Below, piece after piece: positions 16,853 through 24,281 of a stretch of 41,999 bases of DNA (position 1 is the stretch's first letter; every line of letters begins with the position of its first letter). A program made the position numbers and the translations under genes. The stretch is taken from NCBI GenBank assembly GCA_015521115.1, contig WAOT01000029.1, positions 1 through 41,999 of the forward strand. The letters run 5' to 3'. Source of the stretch: Desulfurococcales archaeon. GTDB taxonomy: Archaea > Thermoproteota > Thermoprotei_A > Sulfolobales > Acidilobaceae. The notes under the pieces are model-generated. The model did no database searches. It was not told where the DNA came from and saw nothing but the letters and a program-made list of their open reading frames with translations.

Positions 16853-18400
16853 TTGAGCATTAAGAACGCTGGGAGAGCAGGTGGCCATACGGTGTCATCA
16901 GATCTCCTCTCAAGGGTTCACACGTCATTAAGGAGTAAGATCATGGATCCCAGCACTACAGCCCGCCTCTTGCGAGAGAGGCTTAGTGAGAAAGGGGTAA
17001 TCTCGATCGGCACCAGCGGCTTCGGGAGTGTAGGCTATCCAAAGACGTTTCCAAGGGCACTTGCTGACCTAGCAGCGGAGGAGGATCTCAAGCTGATAGT
17101 ACTCACAGGGGCGAGCGCATATGCCATGGACGACTATATGGCCGAGAAGGGGGTTGTTGATAGGAGGTACCCATACCAAAATAACCCGAAGATGAGGAAG
17201 TTGATCAACGAGGGCGTTGTTAACTTCATGGATTACCACTTAGGTGAGTGGCCCTCTCTAGTCGAGAACGGCTGGCTGTATAGGTTCATGCCAGAAGGCC
17301 TTGACGTTGCAGTAGTAGAGGCTGCAAAAGTGTTAGAAGATGGTTTCATCCCGACAGGGAGCGTTGGTGCGGTTCCCGCATGGGTCGAACTAGCTAAGTA
17401 CGTCATAATAGAGGTGAACCTAGACGTTAGTGAAGCGGTCGAGGGAATACACGACATCTACAGGCCAAAGCATGGAGAGCCCATCCCAATAAGGAGGGTC
17501 AGCGACAGGATAGGTGCCCCTAAGGTTAAGGTGCCACCAGGGAAGATCCTAGGTATAGTGGAGTCACACGGAATAGACCATGGCGGAGAGCCCGCCGAGC
17601 CCGGTGATGTTGAGAGGAGGATAGCTGAGAACCTCGTCAACTTTCTCCTAGAGGAGGTAAGCCGGGGACGCCTACCGCATAACCTATATCCGCTCGAGAG
17701 CGGTGTCGGAGTGGTAAATGATGCTGTATTCAAGAACCTTAGAGAGGCAGGCTTCAAAGGGCTTACTGCATGGACTGAGGTGGTTCAGGACAGCCTCCTA
17801 AACCTGTATGAGGAGGGAGTTATGGATGCGATGAGCTGCACAAGCCTTATGCTGACACCAGGAAATTTAGAGAGGTTCTATGCGGGTGAGTACGATAGGA
17901 GTAGGATAATCCTGAGACCACAGGATGTTACTAACAACTGGGAGGTCATACGCCGGTTAAGGGTTATTGCCGTGAACACTGCTGTTGAGTTCGATATTTA
18001 CGGTAATGTCAACTCTACCCATATACTGGGCTCAAAGATAATAAACGGGATCGGGGGGAGCGCAGACTTCTCTAGAAACGCGTATCTCAGCATATTCATA
18101 GCTCCGAGCACTAGGAAAGGCGGTAGGATATCGACCGTTGTACCCATGGTGTCTCACGTAGACACCATAGACCATGACGTTGACGTTATCATAACCGAGC
18201 AGGGCGTATGCGATTTGAGGGGGCTGAGCCCTAGGGAGAGGGCTGAGCTCATAATAGAGAGGTGTGCACACCCCGACTTCCGGGACGCCTTATGGTCATA
18301 CTATAAGAGAGCACTGGGTAGGGGAGGCCATATACCCCACATGCTGGAGGAGGCTTTCTCGTTTCATATTAGATTGTTGAGGAGTGGGTCGATGAAATAA
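16853..18400 (+). CDS. Acetyl-CoA hydrolase / CoA-transferase family protein
   Basis: This 515-residue class I CoA-transferase (ACH1/AarC/Cat1 family) moves CoA between acyl-CoA and a carboxylate such as acetate or succinate, or hydrolyses acetyl-CoA. Landmarks are ISIGTSGFGSVGYPK, a GSVGAVPAWVELAK block, ESGVGVVNDAV, the probable catalytic Glu in WTEVVQDS, GIGGSADFSRNAYLS and IITEQGVCDLRGLSPRERA. The TTG start at 16853 lacks a ribosome site. An ATG at 16943 has AGGAG 7 nt upstream, but family members also conserve the LRSKxM segment just before it, so a GTG at 16892 is a compromise. It is divergent from livK. The role in acyl-CoA catabolism is inferred from neighbours. Confidence 0.9.
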   Translation: MSIKNAGRAGGHTVSSDLLSRVHTSLRSKIMDPSTTARLLRERLSEKGVISIGTSGFGSVGYPKTFPRALADLAAEEDLKLIVLTGASAYAMDDYMAEKGVVDRRYPYQNNPKMRKLINEGVVNFMDYHLGEWPSLVENGWLYRFMPEGLDVAVVEAAKVLEDGFIPTGSVGAVPAWVELAKYVIIEVNLDVSEAVEGIHDIYRPKHGEPIPIRRVSDRIGAPKVKVPPGKILGIVESHGIDHGGEPAEPGDVERRIAENLVNFLLEEVSRGRLPHNLYPLESGVGVVNDAVFKNLREAGFKGLTAWTEVVQDSLLNLYEEGVMDAMSCTSLMLTPGNLERFYAGEYDRSRIILRPQDVTNNWEVIRRLRVIAVNTAVEFDIYGNVNSTHILGSKIINGIGGSADFSRNAYLSIFIAPSTRKGGRISTVVPMVSHVDTIDHDVDVIITEQGVCDLRGLSPRERAELIIERCAHPDFRDALWSYYKRALGRGGHIPHMLEEAFSFHIRLLRSGSMK

Positions 18401-18440
18401 TAGATTGTTTAAACAAAAATAAAAGTTATTGTTTATGAAT

Positions 18441-20150
18441 TTACTTTTTCAGTATCACGTAGGCGGCTGCAACAATTATGATGACTCCGACAACGATTAC
18501 TGCTATCTTCCCTGTATTGAACTTAGTGCCCCCGCCGGAGGGTGTCGTACCGGTCTGTGTCTGGTTCCCGGTAGCGGTGCCTGCCTCCTTGTTCTTCTGT
18601 ATCGTGTTTACTAGCTGGTCGTAGACGTTGAGGTACTTGGCGGAGGCGGCGTCAGTCCACTCCTGTTGTAGTGTCTGGAGTATTGAGGCGTTAGATATGA
18701 GTAGGTCGTTGATCTTCTCGGCGTACTCTAGCGTGAAGGTGGTGTTCTGCCCGGTGAGCGGGTCTCTGAACTCTATCGGGGCTGTTAGGTTGTCAACAAG
18801 CCTCTCAAACTGCTCCTTGGTTATAGAGCCGTTCAGGTACGCTTTGACTAAGAGGGCCCACACGTTCTGGAGGTCTTCGTGGGCCTCTACTAGGGTCGCG
18901 GCGAAATAGCTCTTCATAGCGGCCTCAGTCCTGCTGGCCAGGGTCTCATTGAACTCTATGTTCCTTGCAGTGGCAGCTGTCTGGAACGCCTCTTTCAGGT
19001 CAGGCCTCTCCTGTCCTGCAGTGGTGTTGAAGACCTTCGGGTTTATTGGGAGCCTGTTGACCTCCTTGTTTAGCCATACGGACTGCCCTCCATACTCGCT
19101 TAGAACCCATGCGACAAAGCCAGCGGCCTGTACAGGGTGTGGTGTGCCTTTGATAATTGCTATGGGGTCAGCGTTAACTATCGTCTCGCCCTCGGGGAGG
19201 ATGTACTTACAGTAGGGGCTCTGGGCCTGTGCTATGTAGCCGTAGAAGTCTATTGTGATCCCGACAGCAATCTCCCCTATTATGACCGCATCCCTAACAC
19301 CACTACTGCTGTCATAGATCTTGGAGTTAGCTGCCAGGAGTGTGAGCACCTTCCAGCCCTTATCCCAGCCGTATGCCTGCAGTATTATCTCGTACATCCT
19401 AGTGTTGCTCGTGCTCTTCCTCGGGTCTGCGATCCCGACTAGCGGCTTGTCGGGCAGGTACTTGCCGAACTCGGGCCTTGTGAGATCTGACCAGTTCTTG
19501 GGTGTCGGGAGGTTATACTTCTGTATCATTGAAGTGTTAATTGTGAAGCCGAAGCTGCTTATTGCTGAGCCGACCCAGTGGACGTAGCCGTCGTCCCCGA
19601 CCTTGTATGTTGGTACGCCTGCGATAGTGTCTGGGATCTTCTGCATCTCATATAGTATAGCGTAATATGCGGGCTGGGCCTGAGGGTTCAGGGGCTCGAG
19701 TAGGCCGTACTGGTCTAGGAGGTTGAAGAGGGTGGGCCCACCACCCCAGGCTACGTCTATGGGTACCCTCGAGTTCTGAATATAGTAGACCCACTGTGTA
19801 GGTGAGACTCTAACGTAGGTTACCTGGGATATCCCAAGCTTCTCGGCTACTGGGCTGTTTAGGAATACCTCGTTCGCAACGGATGTTAGCGTGTTTTCGT
19901 GCCTCGTTATCACTATGAGCCTGACGTTAGTCTCATTCGTCATGTTAGCTAGATAATCGAGCCAGGGGAAGGGCTCCGGCTTATTCCCCCAAGGCCACTG
20001 CTGATCCTCAGCCTTAGCAACTGCGGTAGAGGGTGCCTCCACGTTCTCGCCTCTGGTCGGGTGCGGAGTTAGGGCGGCTGCTGCTGGGACTACGAAGAGC
20101 ACAACAAGTAAGAGTCCTGCTACCGCCTTCGCTAGGCCGGACTTAGCCAA
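18441..20150 (-). CDS. ABC importer substrate-binding protein (Fbp/Pot type) with C-terminal anchor
   Basis: This is a 569-residue exported binding protein. The signal peptide is MAKSGLAKAVAGLLLVVLFV followed by PAAAA. The body (about 60-400) is a type 2 periplasmic-binding fold of the ferric-iron/thiamine/putrescine group (VDVAWGGGPTLFNLL, DPRKSTSN, YDSSSGVRDAVIIGEIAVG, ADPIAIIKGTPHPVQAAGFV). A helical extension (about 400-530) is absent from bacterial relatives, then a Thr/Gly linker, then a C-terminal membrane segment ending in LKK. The TTG start has GGGGTG 6 nt upstream. The likely partners are the permease and ATPase at 8280-11649, which have no adjacent binding protein. Substrate unknown. 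Confidence 0.87.
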   Translation of the reverse strand: MAKSGLAKAVAGLLLVVLFVVPAAAALTPHPTRGENVEAPSTAVAKAEDQQWPWGNKPEPFPWLDYLANMTNETNVRLIVITRHENTLTSVANEVFLNSPVAEKLGISQVTYVRVSPTQWVYYIQNSRVPIDVAWGGGPTLFNLLDQYGLLEPLNPQAQPAYYAILYEMQKIPDTIAGVPTYKVGDDGYVHWVGSAISSFGFTINTSMIQKYNLPTPKNWSDLTRPEFGKYLPDKPLVGIADPRKSTSNTRMYEIILQAYGWDKGWKVLTLLAANSKIYDSSSGVRDAVIIGEIAVGITIDFYGYIAQAQSPYCKYILPEGETIVNADPIAIIKGTPHPVQAAGFVAWVLSEYGGQSVWLNKEVNRLPINPKVFNTTAGQERPDLKEAFQTAATARNIEFNETLASRTEAAMKSYFAATLVEAHEDLQNVWALLVKAYLNGSITKEQFERLVDNLTAPIEFRDPLTGQNTTFTLEYAEKINDLLISNASILQTLQQEWTDAASAKYLNVYDQLVNTIQKNKEAGTATGNQTQTGTTPSGGGTKFNTGKIAVIVVGVIIIVAAAYVILKK

Positions 20151-20204
20151 AGGTCACACCCCATCCCGGTATTCTGCCTCGGGGGTAAACCGGGTTGCAC
20201 AGGC

Positions 20205-20214
20205 AAGTTTAAAC
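20205..20214. promoter_or_regulatory. TATA-like TTTAAA element in the binding-protein / surface-protein gap
   Basis: AAGTTTAAAC contains a symmetric TTTAAA core, so it could act in either direction. On the minus strand it lies about 55 nt before the binding-protein start at 20150, giving a leader near 30 nt. In the plus direction it would start transcripts near 20238, far from the gene at 20433 but just before a 39-codon ORF. The rest of the 282-nt gap shows no other clear element. Confidence 0.35.
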
Positions 20215-20432
20215 GTGTTAGGAGGCAAGGAGCAGCCCAACTCAATGTTCATGTTATCTTGGAAAACAGGAAAAGGTATTATCATGTTGTATTACCGATA
20301 CCAGGGGAAGCCGCTGATCCAGGGGTTTTACAGGTATTTGCATGTTTTCGCCATGATGAGGTAAACTGATTTAACCCAGAGGAGCGGGCCTCGAGTAGAA
20401 GTAGAGAGCTAGTCCCGTATGGGTGAGGTGTA

Positions 20433-21740
20433 ATGAGAAAATACATGCTGCTTGCAGCCCTCGGGCTTATAATGCTCATGGGCCTAGCGGCCATACCAAC
20501 AACTCATGTGGCCCATGCTCAGGGTCAGACGATTACAGTTGCGGTCGACCTCGGCCACGGGGAGTCAGACAAGTATCTTAACTACATAATGAGTAATATC
20601 ACGTTTGTCAACTGGGTCGTCATAAACACAACACTCAACGAGTCATCCCTCGATGGGGTAGATGTATTCATCATAGGCCAGCCTACTGCAGGCTTTACCC
20701 CCGACGAGATGGACATAATATACAACTGGCTCCAGCAGGGTAACAAGGTTCTCTGGGTAGCCGGGGACAGCGACTACGGTAGTGGTAACGAGACCCAGAA
20801 GTTCTGTAACGCCCTCCTCGAGTACATCGGGGCTAAGCTGAGGATCGAGTACGCCAGCGTTTACGACGACGTCCACAATGCCCAGAGGTTCTACAGGGTA
20901 CTGTTCCGGGTATACCCAGACAATATCGAGGAACTGAACACCAGTATCATATCCTATAATATAACGAAGCCCATACTCGGCCACGGCCCAGCCCCACTAA
21001 TATGGCAGGACGAGAACGGTGACTACCACGATATAGTGAACGAGACGTTCCCCGGGCTAGTCAGGATAGCCTGGAGCTATGACACAGCATACATCGGGGA
21101 CAACAACCCGCCACTCCCACTGGTGTACGACCCAATCCTCTACGGACAGGGGACTGGCAACCATACCTTCGTGTTCATAGCTGCTGAGTACTGGTCAGAT
21201 CTCAACGACCTCATAGTAGTGAGCGGAGAGTCACCATACGGTGACTACGAGCCGACTTGGAGCCCAGAGTACTATGGCGTGCCCCTAGACGGGCCTCAGT
21301 TTGTGACAAACATGATAACGTGGTTTAAGTGGATCCTATCGAACCTCTCACCAGGACAGGTAACACCCCCAGCACCCCCAGCAGGCTTCCCATGGGCTGT
21401 AACAACAACCCCACCGGCCAACACGACGAACACTACTACGACCCCGCCCACCACGACAACCACCCCGCCAACGACCACGTCTCCAACAACCACCACCCCG
21501 CCAGCTACGACCACTACCACGACAACCACGACAACCACCCAGCAAACCACCACCACTACGACCACTACCACAACACAGAACCAGACATCCACTCAGACCG
21601 GCGGTGGAGCTGGAGCTGGCAAGACCGGGACAACTGGAACGACAACCCCACCTAAGCAGGGCCCAAGTAAGGCCCTAATAGCAACAGTAATAATAATCAT
21701 AGTGGTAATTGTAGCGGCAGCCCTATTCCTCAAGGGCTAA
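20433..21740 (+). CDS. Surface-anchored GATase1/DUF4350-like protein with Thr-rich stalk
   Basis: This 435-residue exported protein has a signal peptide (LAALGLIMLMGLAAI, then THVAHA) and a globular domain (about 35-300) with the alpha/beta layout of class I glutamine-amidotransferase-like DUF4350/IFT52-type modules: LDGVDVFIIGQPTAGFTPDE, IIYNWLQQGNKVLWVAGDS. No nucleophilic Cys-His-Glu triad is evident, so it is probably a binding rather than catalytic domain. Residues about 323-400 are a Thr/Pro stalk with uninterrupted runs of Thr, then a Gly-rich hinge and a C-terminal membrane segment with a KG end. ATG follows GGTGAGGTG. It shares the stalk-anchor plan with the next gene, 132 nt downstream. 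Precise role unknown. Confidence 0.72.
   Translation: MRKYMLLAALGLIMLMGLAAIPTTHVAHAQGQTITVAVDLGHGESDKYLNYIMSNITFVNWVVINTTLNESSLDGVDVFIIGQPTAGFTPDEMDIIYNWLQQGNKVLWVAGDSDYGSGNETQKFCNALLEYIGAKLRIEYASVYDDVHNAQRFYRVLFRVYPDNIEELNTSIISYNITKPILGHGPAPLIWQDENGDYHDIVNETFPGLVRIAWSYDTAYIGDNNPPLPLVYDPILYGQGTGNHTFVFIAAEYWSDLNDLIVVSGESPYGDYEPTWSPEYYGVPLDGPQFVTNMITWFKWILSNLSPGQVTPPAPPAGFPWAVTTTPPANTTNTTTTPPTTTTTPPTTTSPTTTTPPATTTTTTTTTTTQQTTTTTTTTTTQNQTSTQTGGGAGAGKTGTTGTTTPPKQGPSKALIATVIIIIVVIVAAALFLKG
21400..21655 (+). repeat. Thr-codon-rich low-complexity tract (stalk of the gene at 20433)
   Basis: This is a tract of ACN codons mixed with CCN, encoding runs of up to eleven Thr. It is similar in base composition to the tract in the next gene. 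Such tracts can change length by slippage or recombination. Confidence 0.7.
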
Positions 21741-21749
21741 TCAGCATAG

Positions 21750-21760
21750 TTTTTCCCCTT
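21750..21760 (+). terminator. T5C4T2 element after the GATase-like gene
   Basis: TTTTTCCCCTT begins 10 nt after the stop codon at 21740. The same layout recurs after several plus-strand genes in this window. It fits a T-rich archaeal termination signal. The recurrence is seen; function is inferred. Confidence 0.45.
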
Positions 21761-21820
21761 CCTATATTTCTATTCTAAACGATTTTAGTTAAATTTTATG
21801 TGATTTCAGCACCTGACGGT

Positions 21821-21830
21821 GCATATATAA
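21821..21830 (+). promoter_or_regulatory. TATA-like element for the metallophosphoesterase gene
   Basis: GCATATATAA lies about 45 nt before the GTG at 21873, giving a predicted leader of about 20 nt. It indicates the gene is transcribed separately from the upstream surface-protein gene. Confidence 0.45.
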
Positions 21831-21872
21831 CTCGGACAGCCACGGAGAGTTAAACCGAAGCAACTTCCGGGG

Positions 21873-24146
21873 GTGCTATGGGTGGAGAGGCGGATCCACC
21901 TATTGACCGCACTTGTGCTTGTAGCTCTAATGGTGATCCCTGTTGCAGCAGGCCTCTACACATCATACGGTGTGAAGGCACAGCACGATAACACTTTAAC
22001 CCCATTGTCCTCCCAGAGCGAATATAGTCCTGTCATACCAGATATCAACAAGGTCGCCTTCAAGAACCCGGCATTAAATATCGGGCCCGGCTTCCCCTTC
22101 ATATGGATATCAGGGAACGGTACTGTTAACATGACGGTTATACTGAAGAGCCCCATAGCGCATAACATTACAAAGGTGTACTTAGGCCACGCAATTATAC
22201 TGAACGGGCAGGTCGAGTACAGGCAGAGCGAGCACGGGTTCTACGTTCTCAACGACACCGCAATCAAGGTGGTAGCCCTACACGGTGACGGCCCAGGCCT
22301 CTATGACCTGATACTAGAGCTAGACAACGGGACAGTCCTTATATCACCACAGTCCGTCTGGCACGTAGACCTACAGGCAATAAACAACACGTTCAGGTTC
22401 ATACACATGAGTGATGTCCACTTCGGTGCAGGGACTCCTAACGAGACAATAGGTCAGAACAGGAGGTTCGCAGGCTACCTCCTAGCGAACCTGCTCGGTG
22501 TCGATGCAATCCTCAATACAGGGGACGAGGCTGATACTGCGAGCGCCAACCAGTATAAGAATAGTGTGGCTTTCCGTTACGACTTCGCTTACGGTATACC
22601 CATGTTCCTAAACCCCGGAAACCACGACTACCCGAATAGAAACTTCATCAAGTATTACGGTGAGACCACTAGGTATGCCGTCATTGGCGGTAAGATCCTA
22701 ATAGTAACGCTGAACACAGATGGAGAGGTGGGGCATGCCGACGTGGCTAATATGACTTGGCTTAAGAACGTGCTTGAAGAGTACAAGGACGTCCCAATAA
22801 AGATCATAATGATGCACCACCCGATCTTCTACTACCAGGGCAGGCTGTACCTGAGCTATGATAGCAACAGCAGCCTGCTGAGCGACCCCAACGAGAACAG
22901 GGACAGTGCTCTCAGCTTCTACTGGGGCTCCGACCTCAACATGACACGCTGGTTCCTCAAGCTTGTAGAGGACTATAACGTTACAATGGTGCTCGCAGGA
23001 CACATCCATAGGGATCAGTATGTAGAATACCACTCAACGAGAACCGGCACTGTAACATACTTCGAGACGACAACCACCCTCGCCCACGGGACAGGCACCT
23101 ACCAGGGCCTCCAAGTGGTCGACCTAAACCTGACGTCAGGCATACCCTCATACCCCTTCGCTCCATCATGGTTCATAGGATACGAGAACCACAGCAGGAG
23201 GAGCGTCTACAACAGTATACCCGTCACCATGCCACAGTACAGCCAGCACTGGAGGAGCGACTTCAACGATAACTACTACTACGGCTGGTACTCGGAGGGC
23301 AAGACGGGGATAGTTTTCACCCTATACAATATGATGCCAACCCTCAACATTAACAGGACAGTAATAATCAGCCTCCCATGGCCTGAGAGGAGTGAGGGAG
23401 TACCGTACACGCCGCACCTAGAGATGATTAACGCTGAGAACGCTAGCGTAGAGCTCCTACCTACCTCAGCATACGCATACGGCCACATATACCTAGGACT
23501 CCACTTCAACCTCCCACCAAAGAGTGAGATAGAATTCGTCATATACACCGAGAACGACTACGACCCCCCCAACATCACACTAAAACGAGTACTCCCGAGG
23601 AACCCCGAGGTGAATAAGCCTGCGAAGGCATACATAACAGTATCAGACGACGGGTGGGGCATTGCTAATGTTAGTGCAGAGGCACACGTCGACTCAGGGA
23701 CATTGGAGGAGTTCAACTTCCACCTCTTCAGCGGTAACACCTACATAGCAGAGTTTAAGGTGAACAGCACGACTACAACTAACCTCACGATAACAGTCAC
23801 GGCCACCGACTACGCGGGCAACACCAGGACGAAGAACATTGTGATCACACTAGCAGGCCCCACCACTCCACCTCCAGAGAACACGACCACGGCCCCGGCG
23901 AACACGACCACTACTCCGCCAACAAATACGACCCAAACCACCACGACAACCCCTCCACAGACTACCCAAACGACCACCTCTTCGACAACCACGACTCAAA
24001 CAACAACAACCCCGACCGGAACACCACCCACTTCATCAACCACGACAACCCCACAGCCCCAGAAGAGCAATACTGGCCTAATAGCAGCAGTAGTGGTGGT
24101 AATCATAATAATAGTTGTAGCAGGTGTAATATTCGCCAGAAAGTAG
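21873..24146 (+). CDS. Surface-anchored calcineurin-type metallophosphoesterase
   Basis: This 757-residue exported phosphoesterase has a signal peptide (residues about 7-30), a beta-rich N-terminal domain (about 40-165), then the two-metal catalytic domain with all blocks in order: HMSDVHFG (near 180), NTGDEAD, NPGNHDYP, MMHHPIF and LAGHIHRDQ (near 380). A further beta domain, an Ig-like module (about 565-660, VTATDYAGN), a Thr-rich stalk and a C-terminal membrane segment ending ARK follow. Family members hydrolyse phosphomonoesters, phosphodiesters or nucleotides; the substrate is not readable. The listed start is GTG at 21873; GTG at 21882 is possible. It may liberate phosphate or nucleosides at the cell surface (inference). 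Confidence 0.88.
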   Translation: MLWVERRIHLLTALVLVALMVIPVAAGLYTSYGVKAQHDNTLTPLSSQSEYSPVIPDINKVAFKNPALNIGPGFPFIWISGNGTVNMTVILKSPIAHNITKVYLGHAIILNGQVEYRQSEHGFYVLNDTAIKVVALHGDGPGLYDLILELDNGTVLISPQSVWHVDLQAINNTFRFIHMSDVHFGAGTPNETIGQNRRFAGYLLANLLGVDAILNTGDEADTASANQYKNSVAFRYDFAYGIPMFLNPGNHDYPNRNFIKYYGETTRYAVIGGKILIVTLNTDGEVGHADVANMTWLKNVLEEYKDVPIKIIMMHHPIFYYQGRLYLSYDSNSSLLSDPNENRDSALSFYWGSDLNMTRWFLKLVEDYNVTMVLAGHIHRDQYVEYHSTRTGTVTYFETTTTLAHGTGTYQGLQVVDLNLTSGIPSYPFAPSWFIGYENHSRRSVYNSIPVTMPQYSQHWRSDFNDNYYYGWYSEGKTGIVFTLYNMMPTLNINRTVIISLPWPERSEGVPYTPHLEMINAENASVELLPTSAYAYGHIYLGLHFNLPPKSEIEFVIYTENDYDPPNITLKRVLPRNPEVNKPAKAYITVSDDGWGIANVSAEAHVDSGTLEEFNFHLFSGNTYIAEFKVNSTTTTNLTITVTATDYAGNTRTKNIVITLAGPTTPPPENTTTAPANTTTTPPTNTTQTTTTTPPQTTQTTTSSTTTTQTTTTPTGTPPTSSTTTTPQPQKSNTGLIAAVVVVIIIIVVAGVIFARK
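23857..24072 (+). repeat. Thr-codon-rich low-complexity tract (stalk of the phosphoesterase)
   Basis: This is a second ACN/CCN codon tract, about 2.4 kb from the first, coding for a Thr/Pro/Ser/Gln stalk with several N-x-T sequons. Both tracts sit directly before a hydrophobic anchor. Confidence 0.65.
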
Positions 24147-24200
24147 ATTTAAGCTCTCCAAGGAAGGGCGCCTGCCTGTATATGTAGGGCTGAAGAAAAA

Positions 24201-24212
24201 CCCCTTTTTCCC
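24201..24212 (+). terminator. C4T5C3 element after the phosphoesterase gene
   Basis: CCCCTTTTTCCC lies 55 nt after the phosphoesterase stop and before the promoter-like element of the acyl-CoA synthetase gene. It is a variant of the T/C element seen elsewhere in the window. Confidence 0.35.
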
Positions 24213-24242
24213 GTGAAGCTCCCACCTATATTCCATGACGTT

Positions 24243-24251
24243 ACATATAAG
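24243..24251 (+). promoter_or_regulatory. TATA-like element for the acyl-CoA synthetase gene
   Basis: ACATATAAG lies about 35 nt before the ATG at 24282. It falls downstream of the GTG at 24213 that would start a longer reading, which argues for the shorter protein. Confidence 0.45.
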
Positions 24252-24281
24252 AATCGTACTTGTAGGGAAGGGGTGCATGCT

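Noticed and set aside
18401-18440. GTTTAAAC palindrome at 18407-18414 as an attachment or regulatory site
   Set aside because: It lies in an AT-rich 3-prime gap between convergent genes where such short palindromes are common; more likely just part of a T-rich termination region.
20353-20369. C/D-box-like sRNA: ATGATGA followed by CTGA
   Set aside because: Only 6 nt separate the two boxes, too short for a guide, and no C-prime or second D box follows.
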